This document shows, one piece after another, positions 1 to 6,802 of a stretch of 10,394 nucleotides of DNA. The translations under genes and the position numbers were made by a program. A model generated the notes under the pieces. The model made no database searches. It saw only the letters and a program-made list of their open reading frames with translations, and was not told the origin of the DNA. Each line of letters begins with the position of its first letter. Position 1 is the first letter of the stretch. The DNA comes from DATFEN01 sp035691285 (lineage in GTDB: Bacteria; Acidobacteriota; Vicinamibacteria; Fen-336): NCBI GenBank assembly GCA_035691285.1, contig DASSJI010000289.1:1-10394 (forward strand), written 5' to 3'.

Positions 1-276
1 GTGCGTGTCGAGGCGGAGTCGAGCGCCGGCGGCTACCTGGTCCTCGTGGACGCCTGGGACCCTGGCTGGCGGGCCAGCGTCGACGGTGTCCCGGCCCCGG
101 TGCGGCGAGCCAACGCCGGATTTCGAGCCGTGGAAGTTGGACAGGGCCGCCACGTCGTGGAGATGCACTACCGTCCGGCTTCTGTACCCATCGGCTTCGC
201 GGTGAGCTGCGCGGCGCTCCTCGCCGGAGCCGTCGCCTGGGGCGCCGGGGCGCGGCGGCAGGCCCACACGCCCTGA
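1..276 (+). CDS. YfhO-like membrane protein, C-terminal fragment (5' end outside window)
   Basis: The frame is open from the first base and ends with TGA at 274-276, leaving 91 C-terminal residues of a longer protein; the GTG at position 1 is probably internal. The fragment carries the typical YfhO-family ending: a beta-rich soluble stretch with D-x-x-x-GW (DAWDPGW), a V-D-G turn, a conserved R-A-N-x-x-FRAV segment, a GxHxVEMxYRP motif, then one hydrophobic helix (about residues 63-83) and a short basic tail. The same series (GWRA, LDG, RAN, FRAV, GRH, YRP) occurs in the minus-strand gene ending at 8862, so the two are paralogues. Characterised YfhO proteins of Firmicutes are polytopic GT-C-like proteins implicated in glycosylating cell-surface polymers; the substrate here is unknown. 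It is the only plus-strand gene I support and it converges on the gene ending at 327, with a 50-nt gap in which I see no convincing terminator. Confidence 0.8.
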   Translation: MRVEAESSAGGYLVLVDAWDPGWRASVDGVPAPVRRANAGFRAVEVGQGRHVVEMHYRPASVPIGFAVSCAALLAGAVAWGAGARRQAHTP

Positions 277-326
277 TCCATCCACGCGAGGCTGAGACTC
301 GGACTTCGGAGCGGGTGCGGCGCGGC

Positions 327-2960
327 TCAGCTTCCGCCGAGCTGGCGTCTCAGATCCAGAGCGGGACGATTCGTCGGGTCCAGCACGAGGCCCTCGTCGA
401 GGAGGCGCCGCGCCCCGTGCCCGTCGCCCTCGGCTTGCGCGAGCTGCGCCTGGGCGAACAGGAACAGCGCGCGATCCTGGGGGCGCTTCGCGTGCGCCGC
501 GCCGGCCGCGTACTCCGCGCGGGCCTTGTCGAACTGATCGAGGGACGCGTACAGCTCTCCGAGCAGGGCAAAGGACGAGGCGGCGTGGCCTTCTCGCAGG
601 TCAGCCAGCAGCGCCGGCCCCCCTCCGGTGAGCGGCGGGGGGTTGCCCCGCCGCAGCCGGAAGAACAGCTCCAGACACAGCCACAGGTCCGTCTGGACCC
701 AGCGGTGCCGAGGCGGGTGGAACTCCAGCGCGGGCAGGTCGTCGGTGATGGGTCGCACCCGCTCGGTCAAGCGCGCCAGCGCCGTCGGGCCGAGCCCGTA
801 GAGGTTCGTGAAGCCCTGGAGCCCGTTCACGCCCACGGCCGCCAGCGCGGCTGCGATCTCGGGACGGGCGAGGCGTCCCTGGAGCATCCCGACGTCGACG
901 CTCAGCGGCCCGCCGGCCCGCGAAACCAGGATGCCCGTCGAGCTATGCAGCCAGAGGCTCGTTTCGGGGAAGACGTCGAGGGCGGTCCGCACGATCCGCA
1001 GGCTCTCCTCGAGCGTCAGCAGGTGCATCGGCAGCCACTGCACGACGACGCCGCCGGGGCGCAGCCGCTCGCGGGCCAGCGCGTAGTACTCGCGGGTGTA
1101 GAAGTTCACGACGCCGGCGAAGCGAGGGGGCATCGGCTCCTGGGTGATCACGTCGTAGCGCTCGCGCGTCGTGAGCAGGAAGTTGCGGCCGTCGTCGGGA
1201 ATGAGACGGGCGCGGGGGCTTTCGGCCACCGCGTGGTTGGCTTCGCGGAAGAACCGGGCGAAGCCGAACACGGCGCGGTTGATGTCCACGACGTCGATCC
1301 TGGCCCCGGGATGGAGCAGGCCCGCGCCGGCCGTGCGACCCGCGCCGAAGCAGATGACGAGCATGCGGCCCGGATCCGGATGCAGCAAGAGGGGGACGTG
1401 CGTCATCATGGGCATGTAGCCGCCCGGCACGTCGTCGCCCGTGGCGTCGAAGCCGTCGATGCGGAGGGTGCGGCTGCCGTTGGGATCGCGCACCACCGAG
1501 ACGGACGCCGTCGCGTCGTCTCGGTGCGCCTCGATCACCGCGCCGGGGTGCTCGCGCTCCACGGCGTCGAAGGGAGAGAGGCCGCGCAGCACGCGGAGCG
1601 GCGCCCACACGGCCACCACGAGGCCGGCGAGGGCCCCGGCCAGCAGGCGCAGGCGGCGCCGCCGCGGAAGCTCGCAATAGGTCAGGAACAGCGCGCCCAG
1701 CAGCGCCTGCCCCGCGCAGAGGCCGAGAAGGCAGGTCTTGAGGCCGAGCGCGGGGATCAGCAGGAATCCCGTCGTCAGGGAGCCGGCCACCGATCCAACC
1801 GTGTTCACCAGGTAGGCGCCCCCGATGCTCCGGCCCGCCCGAGCCAGCTCCCCCGCCAGGAGCCTCGTCCCCAGCGGAAACACCACGCCCATGAGCGTCG
1901 CGGGCAGCAGCATGGCCAATGCCGAGCAGAGGGCCATCGCCGCGAGGAAGACGCCGCCCGAGAAGCCCAGCCAGTTGGAGAACGCGTCGATGAGCGCCTG
2001 CGGTCGCCCGGCGACGGGCGCCAGCAGCAGCGCCGTCAGGCCGGCTCCCAGCTGCGCGAGGGCAAGCAGCGTGAGGGGCGGGACGCGCGACTCGAGGCGT
2101 GCGTAGAGGCCGCTCCCGAGCGCGAGCCCCGCGAGGAACGTGGCGAGGATGATCGTGAACGCGTAGACCGTGCTCTGGAACGGAAACACCAGGATGCGTG
2201 TCCAGAGCACCTCGAACGCCATCGTGACGAAGCCCGAGGCCAGCACGACTCCCCAGAGCGCGGCGCGGGAGATCTCCGATGGGTCGGCCGTCGGCTCCTC
2301 CGGACCGGGCGCTTCGAGGGACGCCGAGCCCGCCGTGCGGTCCAGGCTCGAGCGCACGAGGGCCAGGAGCGCCACGACCAGGTTGGTCAGCACGGCTGCC
2401 AGCGTCGCTCCGCGGACGCCGAGGAACCGGATCAGCACGAAGCCCGTGACCACGCATCCGGCGACGGCGCCCCAGAGGTTCACGGCGTACAGGGTGCCGA
2501 GGTCGCGCCCGAAGCGCCGCGCGCCGCCCGCCACGTACCGCACCAGCACGGGCAGCGTGGCTCCCATCATCAGCGTGGGAAGGAGCAGCAGCCCGAAGCC
2601 GAGGGCGATGCGCAGGGAGAGCAGCGTCGCCGGGCTTCCCGTCGCGCCACGGGCCAGAGCCACGTAGGCCGGGCCGGCGGCGTCCAGCAGCCGGGGCAGC
2701 GCCAGCGCGTAGAGCGCGATCCCGAGCTCGAGGCAGGCGTAGAGGCGAAGGGGCGATCCGCTGCGATCGGCCAGGCCGCCCAGGTATCGCGCCCCCAGGC
2801 CCAGGCCCGCCATGAACACGGCCAGGACCGTGCTGACCGCGGCGGTCGTCGTGCCCACCACGAGGCCCAGCTGCTTCAGCCAGACGATCTGGTAGATGAG
2901 CGCGCTCGCGCCGGAGAGGAGGAAGCACAGGGAGGCGAAGACGAGGCGGCCCTTGGGCAT
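327..2960 (-). CDS. Fused MFS-like transporter / spermidine-synthase-like domain with C-terminal TPR
   Basis: An 877-residue protein. Residues 1-450 are a polytopic membrane domain built as two homologous halves: SGASALIYQIVWLKQL near residue 16 is echoed by SGFVTMAFEVLWTRIL near residue 242, each followed by several hydrophobic helices. Residues about 475-690 form a Rossmann domain of spermidine-synthase type, with a CFGAGRTAGA nucleotide loop (537-546), VVDIN with the SAM/MTA-contacting acid (D559) and DDGRNF (589-594). Where true aminopropyltransferases carry a catalytic Asp, this protein has ITQEPMPP (605-612), so polyamine synthesis is doubtful. Such fused proteins usually show an E-P at this place and their function is not established. 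Residues about 795-870 resemble TPR helices (LGELYASLDQFDKARAEY). The ATG at 2960 has no clear Shine-Dalgarno, but it directly precedes the family's usual N-terminal helix. It is the last gene of the run, 26 nt after the redoxin stop. Family call firm, biochemical role open. Confidence 0.88.
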   Translation of the reverse strand: MPKGRLVFASLCFLLSGASALIYQIVWLKQLGLVVGTTTAAVSTVLAVFMAGLGLGARYLGGLADRSGSPLRLYACLELGIALYALALPRLLDAAGPAYVALARGATGSPATLLSLRIALGFGLLLLPTLMMGATLPVLVRYVAGGARRFGRDLGTLYAVNLWGAVAGCVVTGFVLIRFLGVRGATLAAVLTNLVVALLALVRSSLDRTAGSASLEAPGPEEPTADPSEISRAALWGVVLASGFVTMAFEVLWTRILVFPFQSTVYAFTIILATFLAGLALGSGLYARLESRVPPLTLLALAQLGAGLTALLLAPVAGRPQALIDAFSNWLGFSGGVFLAAMALCSALAMLLPATLMGVVFPLGTRLLAGELARAGRSIGGAYLVNTVGSVAGSLTTGFLLIPALGLKTCLLGLCAGQALLGALFLTYCELPRRRRLRLLAGALAGLVVAVWAPLRVLRGLSPFDAVEREHPGAVIEAHRDDATASVSVVRDPNGSRTLRIDGFDATGDDVPGGYMPMMTHVPLLLHPDPGRMLVICFGAGRTAGAGLLHPGARIDVVDINRAVFGFARFFREANHAVAESPRARLIPDDGRNFLLTTRERYDVITQEPMPPRFAGVVNFYTREYYALARERLRPGGVVVQWLPMHLLTLEESLRIVRTALDVFPETSLWLHSSTGILVSRAGGPLSVDVGMLQGRLARPEIAAALAAVGVNGLQGFTNLYGLGPTALARLTERVRPITDDLPALEFHPPRHRWVQTDLWLCLELFFRLRRGNPPPLTGGGPALLADLREGHAASSFALLGELYASLDQFDKARAEYAAGAAHAKRPQDRALFLFAQAQLAQAEGDGHGARRLLDEGLVLDPTNRPALDLRRQLGGS

Positions 2961-2986
2961 CGCTGGCGCGGGGACAGGCTACGGCA

Positions 2987-3499
2987 CTAGGGCCGGAAGA
3001 TCTCTCCGAGGCGCAGCGCGTCGATGGGCCCGGCGGCGGCATCGGTGACGCGGCCGCCCGGGGCGACGCGCAGCGTCAAGGGAACGCGGTTGAGCTTCAG
3101 GGCCCTGTTGAACTCGCCGCCAGGGCTCCGCACGACCGGAAACGCGATCTCGGTCGCCATGAAGAACCCAGGCGGCTCGCGGTCCATCAGCACGCCCACC
3201 ACGTTCAGCCCCTTCGGACGACGGGCGTAGGCCTGGTTCCAGAGCGGCAGCATGCGGTGGCAGGCCGGGCAGCCGCTCAGGAAGAAGAGCAGCACCGTGT
3301 CGCCGCCTTTCGGGAAGTCGATGCGCCGCGTGCGGCCGTCGATGCCCTCGGCGTCGAACGGAGCCACCGAGTCGCCAGGGGCGAGGGCGGGCGGCGCGGC
3401 GGCCGCCTGGGCCGAGGCGGCCGAAGGCGGCACGAGCGCCAGCAGCAGCGCTGCGGCGAGTACGCTAGTCGTAGCGGGCGCGCCAGAACGGCGATCCAT
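2987..3499 (-). CDS. Exported TlpA/AhpC-like thiol-disulfide redoxin
   Basis: A 170-residue protein with an N-terminal signal sequence: basic n-region MDRR, hydrophobic core SVLAAALLLALVPP, and an Ala-rich cleavage region ending near ASAQA. The mature part begins with a short APGDSVAPFDAEGIDG segment typical of the redoxin/AhpC-TSA fold, then LLFFLSGCPACHRM with a CxxC active site (C77, C80), a GLNVVGVLMD strand, and a VPLTLRVAPGG stretch with the cis-Pro of thioredoxin folds. It probably acts outside the cytoplasm as a thiol reductant or disulfide handler; the partner is unknown. The start is uncertain. ATG at 3499 gives a compact signal peptide and a 35-nt overlap with the upstream TPR gene, while ATG at 3532 or 3529 would add about 10 mostly basic residues. 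Neither has an obvious Shine-Dalgarno, so translation is probably coupled to the upstream gene. It is the fourth gene of the ABC run. Confidence 0.82.
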   Translation of the reverse strand: MDRRSGAPATTSVLAAALLLALVPPSAASAQAAAAPPALAPGDSVAPFDAEGIDGRTRRIDFPKGGDTVLLFFLSGCPACHRMLPLWNQAYARRPKGLNVVGVLMDREPPGFFMATEIAFPVVRSPGGEFNRALKLNRVPLTLRVAPGGRVTDAAAGPIDALRLGEIFRP

Positions 3500-4322
3500 A
3501 GGCGATGCCGACCGTCCCTTTCTGCGCATCATAGGCCAGCGGGATGCGCGCCGCGTCGACGGGCAGGCTGCGGGCGTAGCCCCGCGTGACCAGCTCGTGG
3601 AGCGATGCGGGCCGGCGTCCGACCTCTCGCTCGAAGCGGTCGACCAGCGCCTGCGCCGCGTCGCGCAGATCGAGGCTGTCGAGGAGCCTCAGGTGGTGGA
3701 TCGCGTTCTCCCTCATGTAGCTGGCGCTCATCTCCGCCTGGCGCTGCCAGATCTCCCGCGCAGCGGCGCGGTCGTGGCTGAGCAGGAAGCGCCCGGCCAG
3801 GGACTCCATCCAGAAAGGGGCCTCGGGGAGCCTGGCGCCCTCGCGCAGCGCGGCGGCGGCACGATCCGGGTCCTTCAGGTGGAAGTAGCAGGCGGTGCCC
3901 TTGTCGAAGTGGAGCCGCCAGGAGAGGGGCAGCGCGCGGATGCCCTGATCCAGGATCTCGATCGCGTCCTCCGGCCGGCCGGCGCCCATGGGGTTCGGCT
4001 CCGACAGGAAGATCGCCCCGTAGCGATAGGCCAGCTCGAAGCGCGGGTCGAGGGCGACGGTGATCTCCACGAGCGGCCGCAGCAGCGCGTAGGTCTTCTC
4101 GCGGGCGAAGGCCCGCTGGCCGCCGTAGTACTGGACGGTTCTCAGCCAGTACAGGTCCGCCGCGAGGTCCTCGAAGCCCGGCACCACGCGCCGGACGTGC
4201 TCGCCCTTGTCGAGGTAGAGCACCGAGCGCTGCGCGCGGTAGGCTCCACGCTCGTGGTCGACGCGAAGCTGCAGGAGCGGGATGGCCGTCGCCAGGAGGG
4301 CCAGCAGGGCGAAGCGCAGCAT
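3465..4322 (-). CDS. Membrane-anchored TPR protein of the ABC/pilus operon
   Basis: A 285-residue protein starting MLRFALLALLATAIPLLQL, an uncleaved anchor or signal helix. It is followed by a helical repeat domain: ADLYWLRTVQYYGGQ near residues 54-69, then LRPLVEITVALDPRFELAYRYGAIFL (81-106) and AIEILDQGIRALP (120-132), which read as degenerate TPRs. The C-terminal section has RRPASLHELVTRGYARSLPVDAAR, resembling the 'P-x-L-x-x-LV-x-x-GY-x-x-x-LP-x-D' end found in pseudopilin-type and associated proteins. The ATG overlaps the permease TGA by one base (TGATG), a classical coupling junction, and this sets the start; the open frame upstream of it lies within the permease gene. It is probably periplasm-facing and a partner of the ABC transporter. 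Its position after the ATPase and permease recalls the accessory gene of the Myxococcus pilGHI group, but I cannot claim orthology to PilG. Confidence 0.82.
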   Translation of the reverse strand: MLRFALLALLATAIPLLQLRVDHERGAYRAQRSVLYLDKGEHVRRVVPGFEDLAADLYWLRTVQYYGGQRAFAREKTYALLRPLVEITVALDPRFELAYRYGAIFLSEPNPMGAGRPEDAIEILDQGIRALPLSWRLHFDKGTACYFHLKDPDRAAAALREGARLPEAPFWMESLAGRFLLSHDRAAAREIWQRQAEMSASYMRENAIHHLRLLDSLDLRDAAQALVDRFEREVGRRPASLHELVTRGYARSLPVDAARIPLAYDAQKGTVGIAYGSPFWRARYD

Positions 4323-5101
4323 CAGGTGAGGTCGCGCCGCGCGAACGCCAGCTGCGCCGCGCTCAGCAGGGCGCCGGCGTAGGCGGCGGCGTAGGCCGCC
4401 ATCCAGGCGAGCTGGACCGCCGGCACGGGATCGCCGTAGACGATCTCCGTCTTCACGTCGAAGTTGTGGAAGTTGGGGAGCGCCAGGTAGAGGCCCGTCA
4501 CCAGCCACTGCGGCACGTTCGTCACGTCACGCATGTTCCTGATGACGTCCCCGTAGCGGCCCGCGACGACCATGGCCAGCGTGGACAATGTGGCGACGAG
4601 CGTCGAGGTGGCGACGGTCGAGAAGAAGAGCGCCACGGCCACCACCAGCAGCAGCCCCAGGTAGAGGGCCACGACCCCCTTGAGCAGCTCGAGATCCGCA
4701 CGCCTGTACCGCAGCAGCAGCGTCGCGAAAAGGCCGGCAGACATCAGGGCGGTGTTCACGAGGAGCGTGAAGGCGAGGCCCGCGAACTTCCCGAGCAGGA
4801 ACTCGTGCCGGCGCAGCGGCTTCGCGAGAAGGGGGTAGAGGGAGCGGCGCTCGATCTCCTTGCCGATCAGGCCGACCCCGATGAAGACGGCGATCAGCGT
4901 GCCGAAGATGTCTACGGAGGCCAGGCCGAGGTCCTTCACGATCTTCTCGTCCTGGTGGATCGAGAGCTGGCCGAGGAGCAGGCTCGAGGCCGTCATGAGC
5001 AGCGCGAAGAACATGAGGTTGTAGAGCACGCGCTCCCGCACCGTCTCGCGGAACGTGTTGGCGGCCACCGCCAACATCCGGTTCAGCCCAGGTCCGACCA
5101 T
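4322..5101 (-). CDS. ABC-2 type transporter permease (PilI-like by context)
   Basis: A 259-residue polytopic protein. After a short N-terminus (MLAVAANTFRETVRERVLY) there are about six hydrophobic segments, near residues 26-45, 62-82, 108-130, 138-165, 168-188 and 230-252. Between the second and third lies GKEIERRSLYPLLAKPLRRHE, the ABC-2 coupling segment, and the chain ends FARRDLT, similar to the F-x-R-R-D ending common in this family. It should pair with the ATPase encoded just upstream to make an exporter or a membrane-remodelling complex; the substrate is not evident. ATG at 5101 overlaps the ATPase by 19 nt and has a GAGGAA Shine-Dalgarno close upstream. ATG at 5077 is an alternative, 5 nt past the ATPase stop but without a good ribosome site. 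In Myxococcus xanthus the pilI permease sits in the same place relative to pilA and pilH. Confidence 0.9.
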   Translation of the reverse strand: MVGPGLNRMLAVAANTFRETVRERVLYNLMFFALLMTASSLLLGQLSIHQDEKIVKDLGLASVDIFGTLIAVFIGVGLIGKEIERRSLYPLLAKPLRRHEFLLGKFAGLAFTLLVNTALMSAGLFATLLLRYRRADLELLKGVVALYLGLLLVVAVALFFSTVATSTLVATLSTLAMVVAGRYGDVIRNMRDVTNVPQWLVTGLYLALPNFHNFDVKTEIVYGDPVPAVQLAWMAAYAAAYAGALLSAAQLAFARRDLT

Positions 5102-6033
5102 GTTCCTCGCTGCGCCGTGCCCATCTCCTGGACGAAATAGTCCTCGAGCGAGCGGCGCACGCGGCTGACGCCGATCACCCTTGCACCCGAGGCGTGCAGC
5201 GCGCCGAGCAGCTCGACGAGTCGAGCGTCCTCGACCGTCAGCCTCATCCGCTCCCCCATCCGCTCGACGGAGGCCGCGGCCTCCGGGGCGGCCGCGCCGC
5301 CGCTGGCCAGGACCTCCAGCCGGCCGTCGTCGGCCCCCAGGATCTCGTCCAGGCGGCCCGCCTTCACGAGGCGTCCGTCGCGGAGCACCGCGACGCGGTC
5401 GCACAGGGCCTCGGCGTCCGGGAGGATGTGGGTGGAGAAGAACACGGTCTTGCCCTGCTTCTTGAGGCCCAGGATGACGTCCCGGACGAGGCGCCGCCCG
5501 ATCGGGTCGAGTCCCGACATCGGCTCGTCGAGCACGACCAGCTCCGGATCGCCGACGAGCGCCTGCGCCACGCCGAGGCGTTGGGCCATGCCCTTCGAGA
5601 AGCGGCGCACCGGCACGCCCCGCACGTCCTGCAGCGCGACCAGCTCGAGAAGCCGGTCGGCCGCGTCAAGGCGTCGCTCCCGCGGCAGCCCGCTCAAGCG
5701 GCCGACGTAGTCCAGGTACTCGAAGGGGGTCAGGTAGTCGTAGAAGTACGGGTGCTCCGGCAGGTAGCCGACGCGGGCCTTCCAGGCCGGATCGGCAAGC
5801 GCCCGACCCAGGACCTCCCCGCCTCCGTGGTCCGCGAACACCAGGCCCATGAGGAGCTTGATGGTCGTGGTCTTGCCGGATCCGTTCGGGCCCAGGTACC
5901 CGAAGATCTCGCCGCGCTCGACCTCGAGGCTCAGGTCCTCGAGGGCCTTTCGCCGGCCCCGATGCAGGAATCCCGTCGGGTAGGACTTGGTCAGTCCGCT
6001 GAGCCGAACGACCACGTCCCGGGTTCCCGACAT
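5083..6033 (-). CDS. ABC transporter ATP-binding protein (PilH-like by context)
   Basis: A 316-residue ABC ATPase of the NatA/CcmA-like type that pairs with ABC-2 permeases. Walker A GPNGSGKT is at residues 48-55, signature FSKGMAQRLG at 145-154, Walker B LVVLDEP at 165-171, D-loop SGLD at 173-176 and H-loop STH at 200-202. The Q-loop position reads GYLPEHP (89-95), with Glu where Gln is usual; this is common in this subgroup. After residue 230 there is a C-terminal extension ending RRSLEDYFVQEM, normal for drug- or polymer-export-type ATPases. I chose ATG at 6033. An in-frame TTG at 6054 would add seven residues but lies within the presumed promoter region. It is the first gene of the five-gene run and is separated from the pilin upstream by a hairpin terminator. 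Pairing with the permease is certain from context; a pilus role is inferred from synteny with M. xanthus pilH. Confidence 0.93.
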   Translation of the reverse strand: MSGTRDVVVRLSGLTKSYPTGFLHRGRRKALEDLSLEVERGEIFGYLGPNGSGKTTTIKLLMGLVFADHGGGEVLGRALADPAWKARVGYLPEHPYFYDYLTPFEYLDYVGRLSGLPRERRLDAADRLLELVALQDVRGVPVRRFSKGMAQRLGVAQALVGDPELVVLDEPMSGLDPIGRRLVRDVILGLKKQGKTVFFSTHILPDAEALCDRVAVLRDGRLVKAGRLDEILGADDGRLEVLASGGAAAPEAAASVERMGERMRLTVEDARLVELLGALHASGARVIGVSRVRRSLEDYFVQEMGTAQRGTWSDLG

Positions 6034-6044
6034 GCCGCTCGGGG

Positions 6045-6053
6045 ATTGTAGCA
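6045..6053 (-). promoter_or_regulatory. Possible extended -10 promoter for the ABC operon
   Basis: On the minus strand TGCTACAAT lies just past the pilin terminator, matching the extended -10 form TGnTATAAT with one mismatch. No -35 element is visible at 16-18 nt spacing (the site would fall in the terminator stem). Transcription would begin near 6038, only about five bases before the ATG at 6033, implying a nearly leaderless first gene. This agrees with the absence of a Shine-Dalgarno there. It is a weak call based on one hexamer. Confidence 0.35.
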
Positions 6054-6057
6054 AACG

Positions 6058-6082
6058 AAAAAGGGGGCCGTGAGGCCCCCTT
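6058..6082 (-). terminator. Rho-independent terminator after the second pilin gene
   Basis: The minus strand reads a perfect 9-bp stem AAGGGGGCC / GGCCCCCTT with a TCAC loop, followed by a T-rich run (TTTTTCGTTT). It begins about 25 nt past the pilin stop at 6108 and lies before the ABC ATPase start. The T tract lies only on the minus-strand side, so it stops transcription coming from the pilin. Confidence 0.88.
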
Positions 6083-6107
6083 CATGTGCGGAACTCGGCC
6101 GCTGTGG

Positions 6108-6644
6108 CTAGTTCAGCGCCGGGCAGTTGGCGGTGTCGACGACGTCGTCGAGCGTGCCCGCGGTGCAGCACGTGGCGGTGATGGCCGCGTTCGTGCCGCC
6201 GAGGACGCCGCTGGAGTCGCCACCGAACGAGCGCACGCCGGTGCGGTTGATCGTCACAGGGGAAGCGCCGTAGCAGTAGGCCGACTTGCCGTTGCCCACC
6301 GTCTGCGAGCCGGCGACGTTGTACGAGCGGGTGTATCCGGACTTGGCCAGGTTGATCGTCGCGAGGTTGCTATCGAGGAAGGTCGGAGCCGTCGGGGCGT
6401 AGCCCGGGATGCAGCCGGAAGGCTGCGACATGCACGTGGCCGAGGGAGCGTAGCCGTTGCCCTGGCTGGAACCCTCGTAAGCGGCTTCGGCGGAGATCCA
6501 GGTCCGGATGTCGCCGGTCGTGGCGGACTCGTTGGCGGAAACGCGCGCCCGGAGCAAGCTCGGGATCGCGATGGCCGCAATGATGCCGATGATCGCCACG
6601 ACGATCAGCAGCTCGATAAGGGTGAACCCCTTCTGCTTCTTCAT
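6108..6644 (-). CDS. pilA: Type IV pilin, PilA-like (copy 1, promoter-distal)
   Basis: A 178-residue prepilin. The leader MKKQKG is followed by the prepilin peptidase site G6|F7 and the hydrophobic helix FTLIELLIVVAIIGIIAAIA, with the conserved Glu at mature position 5 (E11). After the helix, RARVSANESATTGDIRTW continues the long alpha-1 spine. The globular part is rich in Gly, Ser and Thr and has six cysteines, two in the SATC...SGC region, one in YCYG, a CC pair, and one in the C-terminal NCPALN. The ATG at 6644 is chosen over the in-frame ATG at 6668 because it gives the normal six-residue leader and has an AAAGGAG Shine-Dalgarno 11 nt upstream. It is very similar to the pilin ending at 6803, differing mostly in the last 30 residues. 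It has its own sigma-54 promoter and a terminator directly after it, so it can be a monocistronic unit. Whether it is the major or a minor pilin cannot be told from sequence. Confidence 0.95.
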   Translation of the reverse strand: MKKQKGFTLIELLIVVAIIGIIAAIAIPSLLRARVSANESATTGDIRTWISAEAAYEGSSQGNGYAPSATCMSQPSGCIPGYAPTAPTFLDSNLATINLAKSGYTRSYNVAGSQTVGNGKSAYCYGASPVTINRTGVRSFGGDSSGVLGGTNAAITATCCTAGTLDDVVDTANCPALN

Positions 6645-6655
6645 TTCGATTCGTA

Positions 6656-6662
6656 CTCCTTT
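6656..6662 (-). promoter_or_regulatory. Ribosome binding site of pilin copy 1
   Basis: AAAGGAG on the minus strand, 11 nt before the ATG at 6644. It decides the start against the in-frame ATG at 6668, which lies upstream of it. Confidence 0.7.
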
Positions 6663-6690
6663 CACCATGGCAATGGCGTATGGGGCATCT

Positions 6691-6707
6691 TTGCAAGAGC
6701 GATGCCC
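6691..6707 (-). promoter_or_regulatory. Sigma-54 (RpoN) promoter of pilin copy 1
   Basis: The minus strand reads GGGCATCGCTCTTGCAA. The invariant elements are present with exact spacing: GG at 6706-6705, ten bases, then GC at 6694-6693. The flanks also fit the consensus TGGCAC-N5-TTGCA. Transcription would start near 6682, giving a leader of about 37 nt that contains the AAAGGAG ribosome site. The second pilin has an equivalent site, and a sigma-54 activator is encoded in the same cluster. Confidence 0.82.
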
Positions 6708-6760
6708 TGGGGCAATTGAGGTCTAACTCCTTCCGAATGAGTGGTTCTGGGGAATCGTCC

Positions 6761-6796
6761 GCGACAGATTTCGCCCGTCTATGCCAAATTTTGTCA
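6761..6796 (-). promoter_or_regulatory. Candidate activator-binding element (UAS) of pilin copy 1
   Basis: On the minus strand TGACAAAA (6796-6789) and TGTCGC (6766-6761) are separated by 22 bases. TGACA and TGTCG form an imperfect inverted pair. The centre lies about 85 nt upstream of the -12 GC, a usual distance for NtrC-family enhancers. The same pair with 20-base spacing occurs before the other pilin. TGTC is the core reported for PilR sites in Pseudomonas. Binding is inferred. Confidence 0.5.
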
Positions 6797-6802
6797 TTAT
6801 CG

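Noticed and set aside
277..326. Possible bidirectional terminator between the convergent genes at the left edge
   Set aside because: Only a weak GCTGAG...CTCAGC pair with a loop of about 28 bases and no T tract is visible, which is not enough to call.
315..2990. Very long plus-strand open frame (about 890 codons)
   Set aside because: It is antisense to the well-supported MFS/spermidine-synthase-like gene. Its product is a low-complexity Arg/Gln/Glu/Ala-rich chain with no domain, as expected from high-GC antisense frames.
943..3042. Minus-strand 699-codon frame overlapping the MFS gene
   Set aside because: It is a shifted reading of the same DNA with Pro/Arg/Ala-rich composition and no domain, while the 327-2960 frame has clear membrane and Rossmann motifs.
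3252..4382. Plus-strand frame of about 376 codons across the redoxin and TPR genes
   Set aside because: Antisense to two supported overlapping genes; no motif, and typical high-GC antisense composition.
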